Below are positions 24,693-36,181 of a stretch of DNA of 64,000 bases, piece by piece (within the stretch, counting starts at the first letter, position 1; every line of letters begins with the position of its first letter). The notes under the pieces are model-generated. The model was not told the origin of the DNA, did no database searches, and saw only the letters and a list, made by a program, of their open reading frames with translations. The stretch is taken from positions 109,707,580 through 109,771,579 of the forward strand of contig CM066983.1 of NCBI GenBank assembly GCA_033977485.1, given 5' to 3'. A program made the translations under genes and the position numbers. This DNA comes from Hydrangea macrophylla (lineage: Eukaryota; Streptophyta; Magnoliopsida; Cornales; Hydrangeaceae).

Positions 24693-25277
24693 TCCGTTTG
24701 GTATGGTTGTAAAATAGAAATGAATAGAATAGAATAGAATTGATTTGCAATTATAATTCTCCTGATTGGTTTAAAGCAGAAATGAAAAGAATAGAATTGA
24801 AAAGAATTATAGTAATTTACTAAAATACCCAAACAAACCTTCGAAGCTGTGAAGAAGAGATCAGACCTAAGAAGAAGAAGACGAGGATATCAGACCTTGA
24901 AGAAGAAGAAGCTGTGACGAAGGACGAAGAAAACGAACGAAGAAGACGAAGCTGTGACGAAGGACGAAGAAGACGAAGCTATGACGAAGCTGTGACGAAC
25001 GAAGAAGACGGAGACCAGAAGAACGACGAAGAAGACGACCAGAACGACGAAGAAGACGAGGGTATGTTGGGAAGAACACATTTCAACACTGAATTCTCAC
25101 CAAATCCGACCAAAATTGGTCGGATTTCATCTTAGCCTAAAACTTTAATTCTCAAGAATTGGCAAGAATTATAAATCATTTCATTTCTAGTTTTTGTGTC
25201 AAGCCAAACACATAATTTGCCACAAACAAGAATTGCAAATCAATTCTTTTCTTGTTTGTGGCATACCAAACAGACTG
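24691..25277. mobile_element. DNA-transposon-like insert with GTTTGGTATG ends
   Basis: The ends are inverted: AGTCCGTTTGGTATGGTTG at the left, and GGCATACCAAACAGACT at the right. Inside is a GA/CGAAGAAGA-rich minisatellite (about 24846-25075) whose open frames are low-complexity by-products. No clear target duplication was found because the flanks are direct repeat A. The superfamily is not assigned. Confidence 0.6.
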
Positions 25278-25534
25278 TGAATGATTCAAAATGCGGAGGA
25301 TATGGGAATTCTGTATTCCCCTTCTTCTTTTTTTTTTTAATTATTTTTTTTTATTTTTTTATTATTATTATGGTAAATTTGAAAATGCATCGTCTCTATG
25401 CAAGCAGCAGGTAGATGACTTATTTAATTGAGCTCATATTTTTCATTTGTTTTTTAGTGCCAACTTTCATTTGGATGTAAATTTTTAATGGCATAGAATC
25501 AATGTAGTTCCTTTTACTGGATTTGAGCTTTTAG
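25278..25534. repeat. Direct repeat A', second copy
   Basis: Second copy of the 24465-24692 segment, with an expanded T/A-rich run at about 25324-25370. Near identity suggests a fairly recent local duplication. Confidence 0.9.
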
Positions 25535-25668
25535 CGGCGGTGGTGATATATTTCTTGAAGCATGAAGTTGAACTGTGTTTTCAAGCTTTAATTAGGAAAA
25601 AATGGAAGATTACCAAGTTAGGGAATGGGAACAGTGTTACTCGTATCTGATTTTTCTTTTTTTTGGGG

Positions 25669-25901
25669 GGGTAAATTACAATAACACCCCAGAACTATGA
25701 CCCTCTTTCACTAACACTGCCACTAAACTTTAAAACTGAATAAACTCACATCTTAAACTATCCTTTGTTGACAAAACCCCTTCTTTAGGATTCTAGTTTG
25801 TTCATTTTGGATACTTCAGGGGTGAGTTGTTCAGTTTTAAAATTTAGGGGGGTGTTAGTGAAAAACGGTCATTAATTCAGGAGGTGGTGCTATAATTACC
25901 C
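25669..25901. mobile_element. MITE with GGGTAA...TTACCC ends
   Basis: The left end GGGTAAATTACAATAACACC is mirrored by the right end (inverse GGGTAATTATAGCACCACC), with further arm similarity inside (TTTCACTAACA against TGTTAGTGAAAA). It is the same family as 35013-35246, which has a near-perfect 9-bp duplication. A related but more worn stretch follows to about 26080. Confidence 0.65.
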
Positions 25902-26080
25902 TTTTTGCAACAAACTAAAAATTCAACAAATTTATCCCCTCAACTATTGTTGTTCATGTCAAATTGACCCCTCAAATATCCCCTCACAAGTAATTGAGAG
26001 GATCAGTTTGTTCAATTTTATACTTTAGGGGGTATTGGTGAAAATGTGCAATACATGAGTAGGTGGTTACATAATTTCCC

Positions 26081-26629
26081 CTTTATTATTTTTGAAGTTT
26101 TGTGGGTGGTAGGTGGACCCTGGTTTGAATGCATACTGTTTGTAAAGGCTGTTTGCAAACTCATTAAGATGTTTTTCATCCTGCCAGTGGGCTTTGTTTT
26201 TCTGTTTCCACAACAAAATTACAATAATTTATTGCAACATTCTTCTGCGCTTCTGGCTCTCGGACATGGATCCCCTACTGACATCTGTTTGTTGTGTGTT
26301 TGAGTATATTATTTCTGCTCTTTCTAATTTTCCACAAGTTTTTCTCTTGTAGCTTTTACTTATCCGGCGCTGTGGATAATACTGGTATATAGTGCTAAAG
26401 CCAAATGATCCAGTTTTGGTTTCTTGGCAGCAAGTCTGGATCCAGTTTTGCTTCTCTTGCATAGGTACCGTATGAAGTTCAAAGGTGCCCGGGGTGGGGC
26501 GGCTTCAGTTTTTCATTTTTTCCAGAAATGAAAACATGTCTGGTAATCGATCTCTATTTTTTTTTTTTTTATTTATTATTAATTTTTTTTTAAGACTGAA
26601 ATTGTGCAACCCCCATCCCCCCCCCCCCC

Positions 26630-26662
<33 letters not shown>

Positions 26663-26759
26663 TCTTCTTTAGAATGTAGAAAACTGAAACTGTACCAAAC
26701 GGGTCCTTAGTAATTACATGAAAGAGTGATATTATATGGTCCGGTTGTGTATTTTTTAT
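26081..26759. other. Spacer, no gene seen
   Basis: AT-rich DNA with a C-run/A-run (26618-26657). No conserved protein or clear element found. Confidence 0.5.
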
Positions 26760-27105
26760 GGGTTAATCACACTTTACTCCCTATAGTTTGGCTCAATGTT
26801 ATTTTACCCCCTTGTTGTTTAAAAGTGACCACTTAACCCCATGTGCTTTCGAGTGATGTATCACCGCTAAAATTAGTAACCATTTTATCCCCTGTGGTTT
26901 GGTCCGATGACACTTTACTTCCCTATGATTTGGCCCGATGACAATTAACCTCCCTGTGCTCTCGAGGTAAAGTGTCAACTTAATACTAATTTTAGTGGGG
27001 ACACTTGACCCGAAAGCACATGGGGGGTTAAATGGTCACTTTTAAACCACAGGGAGATAAAGTGACATCGAGTCAAATCACGTGAGAGTAAAGTGTAATT
27101 AACAC
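26760..27105. mobile_element. Inverted-repeat MITE (about 345 bp)
   Basis: The left end GGGTTAATCACACTTTACTC pairs with the right end (inverse GGTGTTAATTACACTTTACTC). Inner blocks also mirror each other (AAGTGACCACTTAACCCC with GGGGTTAAATGGTCACTT). No clean target duplication. Confidence 0.65.
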
Positions 27106-27660
27106 CTTTTTTTTTTATTTGGTTGAAAGGTTACTCTTAATTTTCACTGCCCATCCTTTGGTAGTATTTCTTTTTCTTTATTTGTAACTTAAATTGCCGA
27201 ATAGGGTGCATTATATACCTTAGTATCTTGAATAGTTCAATATTTTATTTTTTGCTGTTTCGTACTTATTGATATTCATCCCATGTTTTATCTGATCGTT
27301 GGAACATCTTCATGTTGCAATGTTGTGGTTACTACTACTTTTGTTCTCCAAAATGGTTGATGATTCTATGCCAATTATTACATACTAGAAAGAAATACTC
27401 CATGTAATAATAGTTGTTCAGTGAATATTATTATGTGATAACGCACCAAATTAGGGTGGTTCCAAAGCCAAAGAGAATTTGTTTCCCTCTCCACCACACA
27501 AATGTGATGGTTTTGTTACATTGAAAAGCTTCTCCTCGTGCAATGTATGCCATTAAATATGACCTATCTATTGCTTTCTTATGCAGTATTTCCTTTCACA
27601 AACCTTTTTACTCGGTTGTTCACATGTACTATTTTTTAGGCTTTCCCTTCATTCCTCACC

Positions 27661-27667
27661 TATAAAA
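27661..27667 (+). promoter_or_regulatory. Predicted TATA box
   Basis: TATAAAA about 240 bp before the small-protein ATG. It is followed by a CT-rich stretch and then AAGGAAGGAAGGAAGG leader-like sequence. Predicted from sequence only. Confidence 0.5.
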
Positions 27668-27901
27668 GGTCCTAAACATATGTACACATCTCGTATATAT
27701 CTATTCATTCCACACAAAGAACAACCTTGGACAGACACTAGTATAATCTCTTTTTCCATCTCTCTTTCCTCCCTCAAAACCCAGAAAGGAAGGAAGGAAG
27801 GAGGAGAGCAATCAATCACAAAGTCAACTCGCCCGCAACTTTTTTTTATTGCTCACAGAATCGATATCCCAACTCCAACACCAATTTACAGGATTTAAAA
27901 T

Positions 27902-28045
27902 ATGGCGAAGGAGACGAGAAGTTTGAATTCTTGGATGGAGGTTGCTCCAACACTCATCGTTTACCCTCTCAGGCCTTCCAATTCTCCTGACCTCGAGACA
28001 ATCATCGAAGAGGGGAACGAGGAGGGGCACGATGAAGATTCATAA
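27902..28045 (+). CDS. Small 47-residue protein, unrecognised
   Basis: ATG to TAA frame beginning MAKETRSLNSWMEVAPTLIV, followed by a proline-containing middle (YPLRPSNSPDLET) and a strongly acidic tail (EEGNEEGHDEDS). There is no signal peptide or membrane segment. Support for a real gene is circumstantial: a TATAAAA box at 27661, a long CT- and GA-rich leader, ATGG start context, GC content above the flanks, and an AATAAA at about 28246. The composition (short basic start, SWMEVAP core, acidic tail) looks like a selected small protein rather than chance. I cannot name a family with certainty. It could also be the first exon of a longer gene, but no continuation was found. Confidence 0.55.
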   Translation: MAKETRSLNSWMEVAPTLIVYPLRPSNSPDLETIIEEGNEEGHDEDS

Positions 28046-28343
28046 CTCTCTGGTTGGTCATTGTCTCTTTTGGATTCTCCACCCCTTTGGCAGCCGCATC
28101 AGATATACCAGTCAAAATAGAACGGTGGACATCCAAGAAATTGTAATTTAATTTGTAGAATAAGATCCTTGTGTCCATGTATATAGTTACGATAATTCCA
28201 ATCCGGAGTATGAATATGGAGTTCTTTCTCTCTGGTTGACTAGGAATAAATAAAAAATAATATAAAAAAAGACTTCATTTTCTGCTCATACAGTTCTGCC
28301 TCAAGCAACAATGGTTTCAATCAACCACCGTCATTTAGATCTG

Positions 28344-28517
28344 GAGTAATATTTGGGACACAACTTTCATACAACTTTCATACAGTCTCCCCAAAAGATG
28401 TGTCTATCTCTCTCCTGTGATGTCACTAGACCCCACAGTGACACAGGAAAGAGATAGACAAATCTTTTGGAGAGGTTGTATGAAAGTTGTATGAAGGTTG
28501 TGTCCCAAGTATTACAA
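28344..28517. mobile_element. Hairpin MITE, GAGTAAT family
   Basis: GAGTAATATTTGGGACACAAC at the left; the mirror image GTTGTGTCCCAAGTATTAC at the right. The arms are almost fully complementary around a centre with CACTAGACCCCACAGTGAC. Other family members are at 34334, 39366 and 62508. No clear target duplication remains here. Confidence 0.8.
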
Positions 28518-28799
28518 TAGGAAGTTCTCTTCATTTATCTCCAAAATACAAAATGAATCTCAAAAAAAAAAAAAAAAAAAAAAAAAAAATCGCTATGATA
28601 TTTTGTTTCATGTTTTTTTTGTTGATATATGAACTTTGTACTAGATGGAGATAGATTTCTATGCACTCTATCTTGTGCCCTTGTTGTCAGGAGGCATGTT
28701 TGGCAACATAGTTAATACTGTGCATTAGAAAGAATGTAGAATGTAGCCATTATCCCAAATTATTACTCAATTGGAAGTTGAATTTCCGAACAACTCTAA

Positions 28800-29100
28800 G
28801 GGCCTGTTTGGTTGTCCCTTCAAATTGAATGGTTCCATTCAAATTTTATATAGAAGGTAAAGGCAAAATTCTTCACCATGAATGAATCCATTTACAAATA
28901 TGGGAGATTTCATCATATTTCTTCTTATGAGGCAATTTGTTCATTTTTCTAGAATGCCAAAATTCATGATTGCAAGCCTCATTTTTGAGACGAGCATCCG
29001 TTTTCTAAATTAAACCATTCAAGCTCTTCATCTTTTTATATAAAATTGTGTACGGAATCATGAATGGAATTATTTCATTCAAGGACAACCAAACAGGCCC
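28800..29100. mobile_element. Tourist-type (PIF/Harbinger) MITE, 301 bp
   Basis: Perfect terminal inverted repeats GGGCCTGTTTGGTTGTCC/GGACAACCAAACAGGCCC, flanked by TAA on both sides (28797-28799 and 29101-29103). A 3-bp TAA duplication with GGGCCTGTTTGG ends is typical of Tourist elements. Confidence 0.9.
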
Positions 29101-29543
29101 TAAGAAAATGGGAAAACTTGTCAGCAATTAGAAGGATATTTGAATGTGGTTTCAGTTAAGAGCTTAAAATCCATTTTGATGTGCAATGAGCACAAAAATT
29201 AAAGACCTAAGCAACTTAAGCAAGAACAGCTCTCTTTTTTTTTTTTTTTTTTTTTTAAACCCCATTCTAGATATCAGTGTTGTAGATTCTCCATGAAAAA
29301 AACTCCATTTATTAACACAAAATCTGATTCTCATTTCTCACATGGGGTTTTGAAGCTGTCTGCAGATATTCACATGGGGTTTTGAATTGATGAAGGATCA
29401 CGGAAGCCCTGTCTATTTCTTTCCCACATCAGAAACTGTATTCACAGATCTATTTCCTCCAAAAACTCTTCCTTTCACTTTCATATGCTTACAACTTGTT
29501 TGTATGGTGACTTTAAAGATTATTATCTTAGCTAGTGAGGTCA
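29101..29543. other. Spacer
   Basis: No gene seen. Contains a T22 run (29237-29258) and a short direct repeat CACATGGGGTTTTGAA at about 29340 and 29372. Confidence 0.5.
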
Positions 29544-29551
29544 CTCTTGAT

Positions 29552-30175
29552 TAGGAGTGTCATTTGGATGGAACAGATCGGAAATAGGTTTTTTGAAAAA
29601 TATTCCAAAATTTTCGGAATCTAGAAATCAATTTCTATTCATATTCCAAAATTTCGGAAATTCCAAATTTATTTCCAATTCGGAAATTTCGAAAATTTCA
29701 GATATGTTTCGGAATCAGCAAATTTTTTTTTTTTCCTTATAATTTTTTGAAATTTCACTAAATGCAACCATTCACTACACAAAATTCACAAAATCCAAAG
29801 AGATCGACCTACAGATTCAACAAAACTCGCAAACATATCTCACACAAATTAGACAAAGCATACCAACTTTTCACAAAAAAATCTAAACATACATCTGAAC
29901 AAAGAATACAAATTTATACGTATTTGACAAACAAAAAAGTGTGTATACTTATCTAATATGTTATAAGAAAATTCAAAAATTATTGGAAAATTATCGGAAA
30001 ACTTGATTTCGGAATTTTCGAAAATCCTAAAACAATGCTAATTCCGTTCCAAATTTTTCAGAATTTTCGAAAATCGGAATTTCAAAATTCGAAGTTCAAT
30101 TTTAACTTCCAAAATTGGAATTTTTCGAATCGGGATCGGACGGAATCAAAATTTCCATTCCAAATGAAACTCCTA
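29552..30175. mobile_element. hAT-type MITE, copy A (624 bp)
   Basis: Starts TAGGAGTGTCATTTGGATGG and ends CCATTCCAAATGAAACTCCTA, an inverted pair. Exact 8-bp duplications CTCTTGAT flank it (29544-29551, 30176-30183), the hAT signature. The interior is built from TTTCGGAAATT-like words and has no transposase. Confidence 0.9.
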
Positions 30176-30179
30176 CTCT

Positions 30180-30997
30180 TGATTGAGAGAGACATGCAAC
30201 AACTTCTAGTTTAAAGTATGTGAAAGGCTCGATGGAGAAATTGTTCTATGTTCCTGAATCATTTGCCACGTGACTATTCAGGCCAATAGTGAACTTTCAT
30301 GTGACCAAATATAAATTTTGAAATAGACAAATTTATTACATAACAGTCCCATACTGATCCAGATCATCACATAATAATGATCCGAAACCATTAAATAAGC
30401 TCTGGTGCATCATCAAATTAATTAGGGATATATAGTCAAAGTTATTCAACCTGATATAGAAGTCCCTCTTTTGCCCAATAGATGATCACGTAACTCACGT
30501 TCATTGGAGGAGAATAAGACAACCGACCAGTTTATATACTAACCATCAATGATTGAAACCCGAACAATGGTACTACCCAACATTCACATTTATTCTATGT
30601 ATCACACTATTGCATTACACGTGGCAGTCCATCAACCATAAATCTTGATTTTTGTATTTTTGCGCAAAATTTTGAATAAGTAATTGCCTCTAGAGATAAG
30701 GAGTTTGATTTATATATATCCGTTTAATGAAATTGAAAAGTATAATGAAATTGAAAATTAAGTATTGAAAATTAAGTGTTGAATTTTAAATATTTAAAAT
30801 TTTAATTGATTGAATTTTGCAATACTAAAAATTTTAAGTGATTGTTTTTGTAATACTGAAAACAGTTTATCAAGTACTAAAAATAGATTGCATTCGGTGA
30901 TTATTTTCAGTAAAAATTTTGCACTTAACACATTTTCAGTAATTTTTTGAGTACTTTTTTTAATTAAGTGGTACGTTATCAAATGCACTTAAAAAAA
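30180..30997. repeat. Duplicated segment D2, first copy
   Basis: An anonymous 818-bp segment starting TGATTGAGAGAGACATGC. It recurs at 53967-55363, where a TRIM has inserted. It therefore preserves the empty site: GTCAAAGTTATTC near 30437 is uninterrupted here. No gene recognised. Confidence 0.92.
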
Positions 30998-31805
30998 TTA
31001 AGTGCTGAAAATTTTAATTTTTACTACTTAATTAAGTTATCAAACACACCTTATTAATTTGGTATTTTTTTTATTGCAAGAGATTAGGACTTTAGGAGTC
31101 TTTATTAGTAAAGAAAACTACAAAATAACAAATTTTAATTAATTAAGATGATGATCAGCTGTCAGCGTATATTCCAATGACTTGGTAATGATATTATTTA
31201 AAGTTCAAAAATCGACTTACAATATACTGCAAATACTTAAAGGAAAAAGCTTGAATGTTTTTTTTTAGAACCATAGATATTGATGTTAACTTTATAAATC
31301 ACTCGAGTTGGAATTAATCCTATGCAATTCTGGATGGAGAAATAGGAAAGGGCAAATTACAATGATCTCCCTTGAGGTATATGATAATTACAGGGACCTC
31401 CCCTCTAATTTGAAAAATAACACTCAGCTCTCCTTTACTTACTTTTTGTGTGTAAGATTACCAATTTATTCTTTATCTCCTTATATATATATATATATAC
31501 ACGTGTGTGTGCGCGCGTGCATTAGATAAAATTATATATACATTAGTAAATTTTACAGATTTATTTATAATATTTAGCCTTAACTTTATAAAAATTTGCC
31601 GTTCGAAAATTAAAAAATGAAAAAAAAAAAAAAAACTATATAAAAAAGGCCTTCATAAAAATTTATAAATGAAAGGGAAAAGCTATGCTTCCCAAACTTA
31701 CAATAATTTGCAAATATACAACATTTTACAGATTTAGTTTTTTAATATTAAGTTGTTACCTTTTTTGTCCAAGTAGTAGGTGAAAGACATTAGAATATGT
31801 ATATA

Positions 31806-32574
31806 GAGTAATACTATGCTTCCCAAATTTTCATCCCAAATGATATAAAGTGGAATTAATGTGGAACCACTTTAACATCAATCAATCAAAATCAACTGGG
31901 TCGATTGCCACATGGGTAGGGGTGTGTTTCGGCCGGAACGGATCGGAAACACCCATTTCGGAAAAAAATCCAAAATTTTCGGAAGCCAAAAATGCATTCC
32001 GAATTCCGTTCCAAAATTTCGAAAATTCCAAAATTATTTCCGATTCCGAAATTTCGAAATTTTCAGAATTTCATCAAATTCGAAATTTTTCAGAAATTTT
32101 TCGGAATTTTTCGGAATATTCGGAATTCAAGCTTAATGGGATTTCACTTGAGACTTGTAGGCCTTTGATAGAAGCACATTACATCCCATTTTTTTGTGTT
32201 TTTTCGATGTGGGATGAACACAATTTTTGGAATATTTCAGAATATTTTCGGAAAAGTTTCGGAAAATACAATTTCGAAATATATTCGGAAATTTTTTGGA
32301 ATATTTCGGAATATTTTCGGAAAAGTTTCGAAAAATACAATTTCGGAATATTTTCAAAAAAATTTCGGAATTTTCAGAATTCTAAAAACAATTCCGATTC
32401 CGATCCGATTTTTTTTCTCGGAATTTTCGGAATTCGGAATGCATATTTAGTTGTCAAAATCGAAATTTTTCGAATCGGAATCGGTCGGAATCGGAATTTC
32501 CGTTCCAAATGATACCCCTACACATGGGTGAGAAACACTTTTGGAAAAGAAATTTGAGAAGCATAACATTACTC
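31806..32574. mobile_element. GAGTAAT-family MITE nested in the MULE
   Basis: Left end GAGTAATACTATGCTTCCC; right end GAGAAGCATAACATTACTC, its near mirror. It interrupts the inner part of the 31350-32879 element and is itself interrupted by the hAT copy at 31917-32520. Flanking 9-mers match only partly (6 of 9). Confidence 0.7.
31917..32520. mobile_element. hAT-type MITE, copy B (604 bp), innermost
   Basis: TAGGGGTGTGTTTCGGCCGG at the left and TTCCAAATGATACCCCTA at the right, with exact 8-bp duplications CACATGGG (31909-31916, 32521-32528). Same family and TTTCGGAATTTT-rich interior as copy A. The 220-codon open frame across it is a by-product of this repeat. Confidence 0.93.
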
Positions 32575-32707
32575 TTTTATTTATAAATTTTTGTACTTTT
32601 TTTTTTATATAAATATTTCGAATGACAAATTTTTATAAAGTTAGAACTAAATGCTACAAATCTAAATCTGTAAAATTTGTTAATGTATTTATAATGTTAT
32701 CTAATAT

Positions 32708-32744
<37 letters not shown>

Positions 32745-32888
32745 AAGAGAGATAAGGGGTAAATTGGTAATCTTACACAAAAAAAATTAGATAGAGAGGA
32801 GGTGAGTGTGATTTTCCAAACTAGAGGGGAGGTCCCTATAATTGTTATATACCTCCAGGGAGATCAGTGTAATTTGCCCAATAGGAAA

Positions 32889-33788
32889 AACCTAAAGCTT
32901 TGAGTAATGCACCAAACAATTTGTGTTTTATAGAACATTTCAGTAATTTTTTTCTCCTATTACAAGAGTCACCAATGAATTAAGGGATGCAAAACCTTAT
33001 TTTTATTGATAGATGCCTTAAAGTACTCTTTATAACCCCCTTCCTTTTTTTTTTTTTTTCAATTACTCGATGGTTGTAAGTATAATATCGTACTCCTTCA
33101 AACTAATGGTGAATGTCCCGTTTGGCGTCGTGTTAGGAGGCTTCAGACGTGCCTAGCTAGGCAAACAATTGCAAAATTATGGGTTTTTTGGGGCAGCTTT
33201 TGCTCATCAATTGCAATCTTTGAAGCTCACCCAAATGGACCTGAAGTCCTTCTAATGTCAATTCTCTCCACGAATTTGAATCAAATGTATATGTAACCTC
33301 TAAAAATTTACATCTCATAGTGTTAGACCTAAAATTTATCAATCCATCATATAATAGTATCACGAACTGCTATCATACAACTTAGTTGAAGGATGGATAA
33401 TATTTTCAAAGTTATAATATTTTGGCATCAAAATGCTGCAAGAATGTTATACATTGACGCCAAATTGTTGTAGATATGAAAATCACTTACTTTTCAAATC
33501 ACAGTTTTGTAAAATGGTATACTCCATTTTAGCACCAATACCACTAGGATGTATGCTACATTCAAAGCCACTAAGGTGTATTATCGAATTTTTCAATAGT
33601 ACCGTATTCAAAAAGAAAGTCTAAGGGTTTGCTTGCATGTGTACGAATTTAAATGAGATCATTCAAGATTAGTAAATTATTTCAATATAGAAGCTCATCA
33701 TCTTGAATTTGTTCATTAATTTAGAAAAATAGAGAACTTCGTTGCATTTTTCCATATAGTGTCAGTCTTAGGTTATCTTAGAATGATA
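32889..33788. other. AT-rich spacer
   Basis: No gene, RNA or element recognised. Confidence 0.5.
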
Positions 33789-34080
33789 CTCCCTCCGTCC
33801 CATAAAAAGTGTCCACATTTCCTTTTTTGGATATCCCACAATAAGTGTCTACTTTCCTAAAGTGGCATATAACTTTTACTTACTTTCCAAAACTACCCTT
33901 ATAATAAAGACAAAGTAGCATTTATTTGTGGCATCAAAATAAGTTAAAAGTCAAATACCCATCACATCTAAGGGCAAAATTGGAAAGTGACAATTTAATG
34001 AACCAAATAAACTAAAATAATACAACTTTCTTAAACAATGTGCAAAATAGAAGTGGACACTTATTATGGGACGGAGGGAG
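33789..34080. mobile_element. Stowaway MITE (292 bp)
   Basis: CTCCCTCCGTCCCATAAAAA at the left and TTATGGGACGGAGGGAG at the right, flanked by TA on each side (33787-33788, 34081-34082). These are the Tc1/mariner-type Stowaway ends common in plants. Confidence 0.93.
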
Positions 34081-34333
34081 TATAATTTATGAGTTTGAGC
34101 ACAATTTATTAATATGACTACCATTTTTCTAAATGATTTATTCAAGATAATGAATTTCTTGCTGAAATGTTCTATGCATGATTTCATTCAAATATGTGGA
34201 CGCATAAACATACCCTAAATTATTACACTATAGTGAACGAAGATTTCTATCATACAATTTTGGTCATATCATAGAATTTTTTATTTTCTAATTTTTTGTT
34301 TCCACAAATATGTAGACGGCCACAATGTTTTAT

Positions 34334-34518
34334 GAGTAATACTTGGGGCACAACCAAAGTCACAACCTTTTTTGCACAACCTCCATTTTGTATCTATCTC
34401 TCTCCTAGTGGGCACTGTGGGGTCACTGGCACTGTGGGACCCATCAAGAGAGAGATAGACACAAAATGGAGGTTGTGCAAAAAAAGTTGTAACTTTGGTT
34501 GTGCCCCAAATATTACCC
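34334..34518. mobile_element. Hairpin MITE, GAGTAAT family, exact 9-bp TSD
   Basis: GAGTAATACTTGGGGCAC at the left, GTGCCCCAAATATTACCC at the right. Exact 9-bp duplications ATGTTTTAT at 34325-34333 and 34519-34527. The arms are complementary nearly to the centre. The 9-bp duplication supports Mutator-like mobilisation. Confidence 0.9.
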
Positions 34519-35012
34519 ATGTTTTATTAAACCATAAAAGTCGTACACAGATCACAAAAGTCGTACCGAGAACACAAAACATTATAAATTATTTTGCTAC
34601 GTATATATCATAACATTATACTCTAATTTTGATAGTATGATATAGTAATCAATTGGTGTTATAGTGAGGGGTGAAAGAGTGGAAGTGTGGAAGGTGGCGG
34701 CTGGGTTGTACAGATTTGGTAGGCTGTTATTGGCTATGAGAATAGAATCAAATAGATGGTGGGGTTGGACGGTGGTGGTTTTGATGATGACTACTATGAT
34801 GGTCGGTTCTTCTGATGTGTCACCTTACTTACTCTTGTGATTTGACCTGTCCTCCACGCTCATCATCTAAATTGAAGGTCCCACTCTCTTCCATTTCCAT
34901 TTCAGACACATGGTACTGCAACATTCTAGTATTTTCTTTAGGTGGAAATGTGACAAAAACAACACTATAGTAAAATATTTTTCCTTGTATGAAAAAATCG
35001 CATTCTAATTTA

Positions 35013-35246
35013 GGGTAAGTTATACTAAAACTCCTGATCTATGATTATTTTTCACTAACATCTCTTAAATTTTAAAATTAAATAAATTTATCCTCTAAAT
35101 TATCATTTGTTGATATTAAAATCCATTTTTCAAGGGATGATTTGTTCATTTTAAATAGTTCATAGAGTGAGTCTGTTCAGTTTTAAAGTTTAAGAAATAT
35201 TAGTGAAAAACGGTCATAATTCAAGGGATGATGCTGTAATTTACCC
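35013..35246. mobile_element. MITE with GGGTAA...TTACCC ends (234 bp)
   Basis: Family member of 25669-25901. The flanking 9-mers TCTAATTTA and TTTAATTTA differ at one base, consistent with a 9-bp Mutator-like duplication. Confidence 0.72.
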
Positions 35247-35538
35247 TTTAATTTAAGTAATTGATTTATCTAAATCTAATTTCAAATCTGGTTTAAATCA
35301 CACACACACACAAAAAGTCATCTCAAATCATATATTTTCTTGACTAGGCTGTTTTTTTTGTTTTTTAAATGAACTATTTTTCCCATCACGGAACTATACT
35401 TGAAAATTATCTTCCCAAGAATCACATTATTTTCATCAAGATGATATTCAACTGTTAAAAAAAAATTGTATTTGTTTGATAGTTAAAACTAAGAGAAGAA
35501 AGAGTTCGAGCAGAAAATTATATAAAAGAATTGACAAT

Positions 35539-36181
35539 CACTACAACAAAATAGGCCTTTAAAGACAGAAAAAAGTGTTACAATATGTCACAAAATGTGT
35601 CACTAGTTGGCATTTAACTACAAGCGCTGGTATTTGTAATCGCTCTTTAAAATCTTAGTAATTAACAATACTTAATTTTTTTTAAAATGGTGGTAATTAA
35701 AGGTATATTTTTAAATGCTGGGACATGCCATTTTTCTTGTTATGTTAAAATATTTATTTCTTTATTTATTTATTGAGGCAATTCTCTCTTTATAAAGAAA
35801 AAAATTAATAAGTGTCATTATTTTGTACTTTTGAATACACTTATTTTCTTTTGTAGAGACATAGAATTATGTGTTTTTCAAGTAACTTCTAAAGCCATTT
35901 TTTTTTAGAGACGGACAATTTTGTGTCCTTACAAATAACTTCTAAAGACATTTATTTTCTTTTTTAAAGACAAAAAATCATATATCCTTACAAGTAACTT
36001 CTAAAGACAATTGTTTTCTTTTGTAGAGACAAAAAATTATGTGTCCTTACAAGTAACTTTTAAAGACAATTATTTTCATTTGTAGAGATGGAAAATTATG
36101 TGTCGTTACAAGTAACTTCTAAAGACACTTTTATTTTTTGTCTCAAAATACATGTCTCTATAGGCCATTTTTGTTGTAGTG
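35539..36181. mobile_element. CACTA (En/Spm-type) non-autonomous element, 643 bp
   Basis: Starts CACTACAACAAAATAGGCC, ends GGCCATTTTTGTTGTAGTG, with 3-bp duplications AAT on both sides (35536-35538, 36182-36184). These are the CACTA hallmarks. It contains five tandem units of about 58-60 bp (about 35853-36137) and no transposase. Confidence 0.93.
35853..36137. repeat. Five-unit tandem array in the CACTA element
   Basis: Units share TAGAGACNNANAATTATGTG, then CCTTACAAGTAACTTCTAAAG and a TTTTCTTTTG run. Subterminal repeats are normal transposase-binding sites in CACTA elements, but here the array fills the right half. Confidence 0.8.

Larger units (their letters stand above)
31350..32879. mobile_element. 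Long-TIR Mutator-like element, 1530 bp, host of two nested MITEs
   Basis: Exact 9-bp duplications AATAGGAAA flank it at 31341-31349 and 32880-32888. The ends GGGCAAATTACAATGATCTCC and GGAGATCAGTGTAATTTGCCC start inverted arms that stay alignable for roughly 300 bp each, through AGATTACCAATTTA and TTTATAAAAATTTG. The middle carries other elements and no transposase. Long arms plus a 9-bp duplication fit a non-autonomous MULE. Confidence 0.88.

Noticed and set aside
24867..25135. Overlapping frames rich in R, E, S and F
   Set aside because: Products of the GACGAAGAA minisatellite in the insert, open on both strands for compositional reasons.
31850..32512. 220-codon frame rich in F, S, E and N
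   Set aside because: It arises from TTTCGGAATTTT repeats of the hAT MITE and crosses the MITE boundary.
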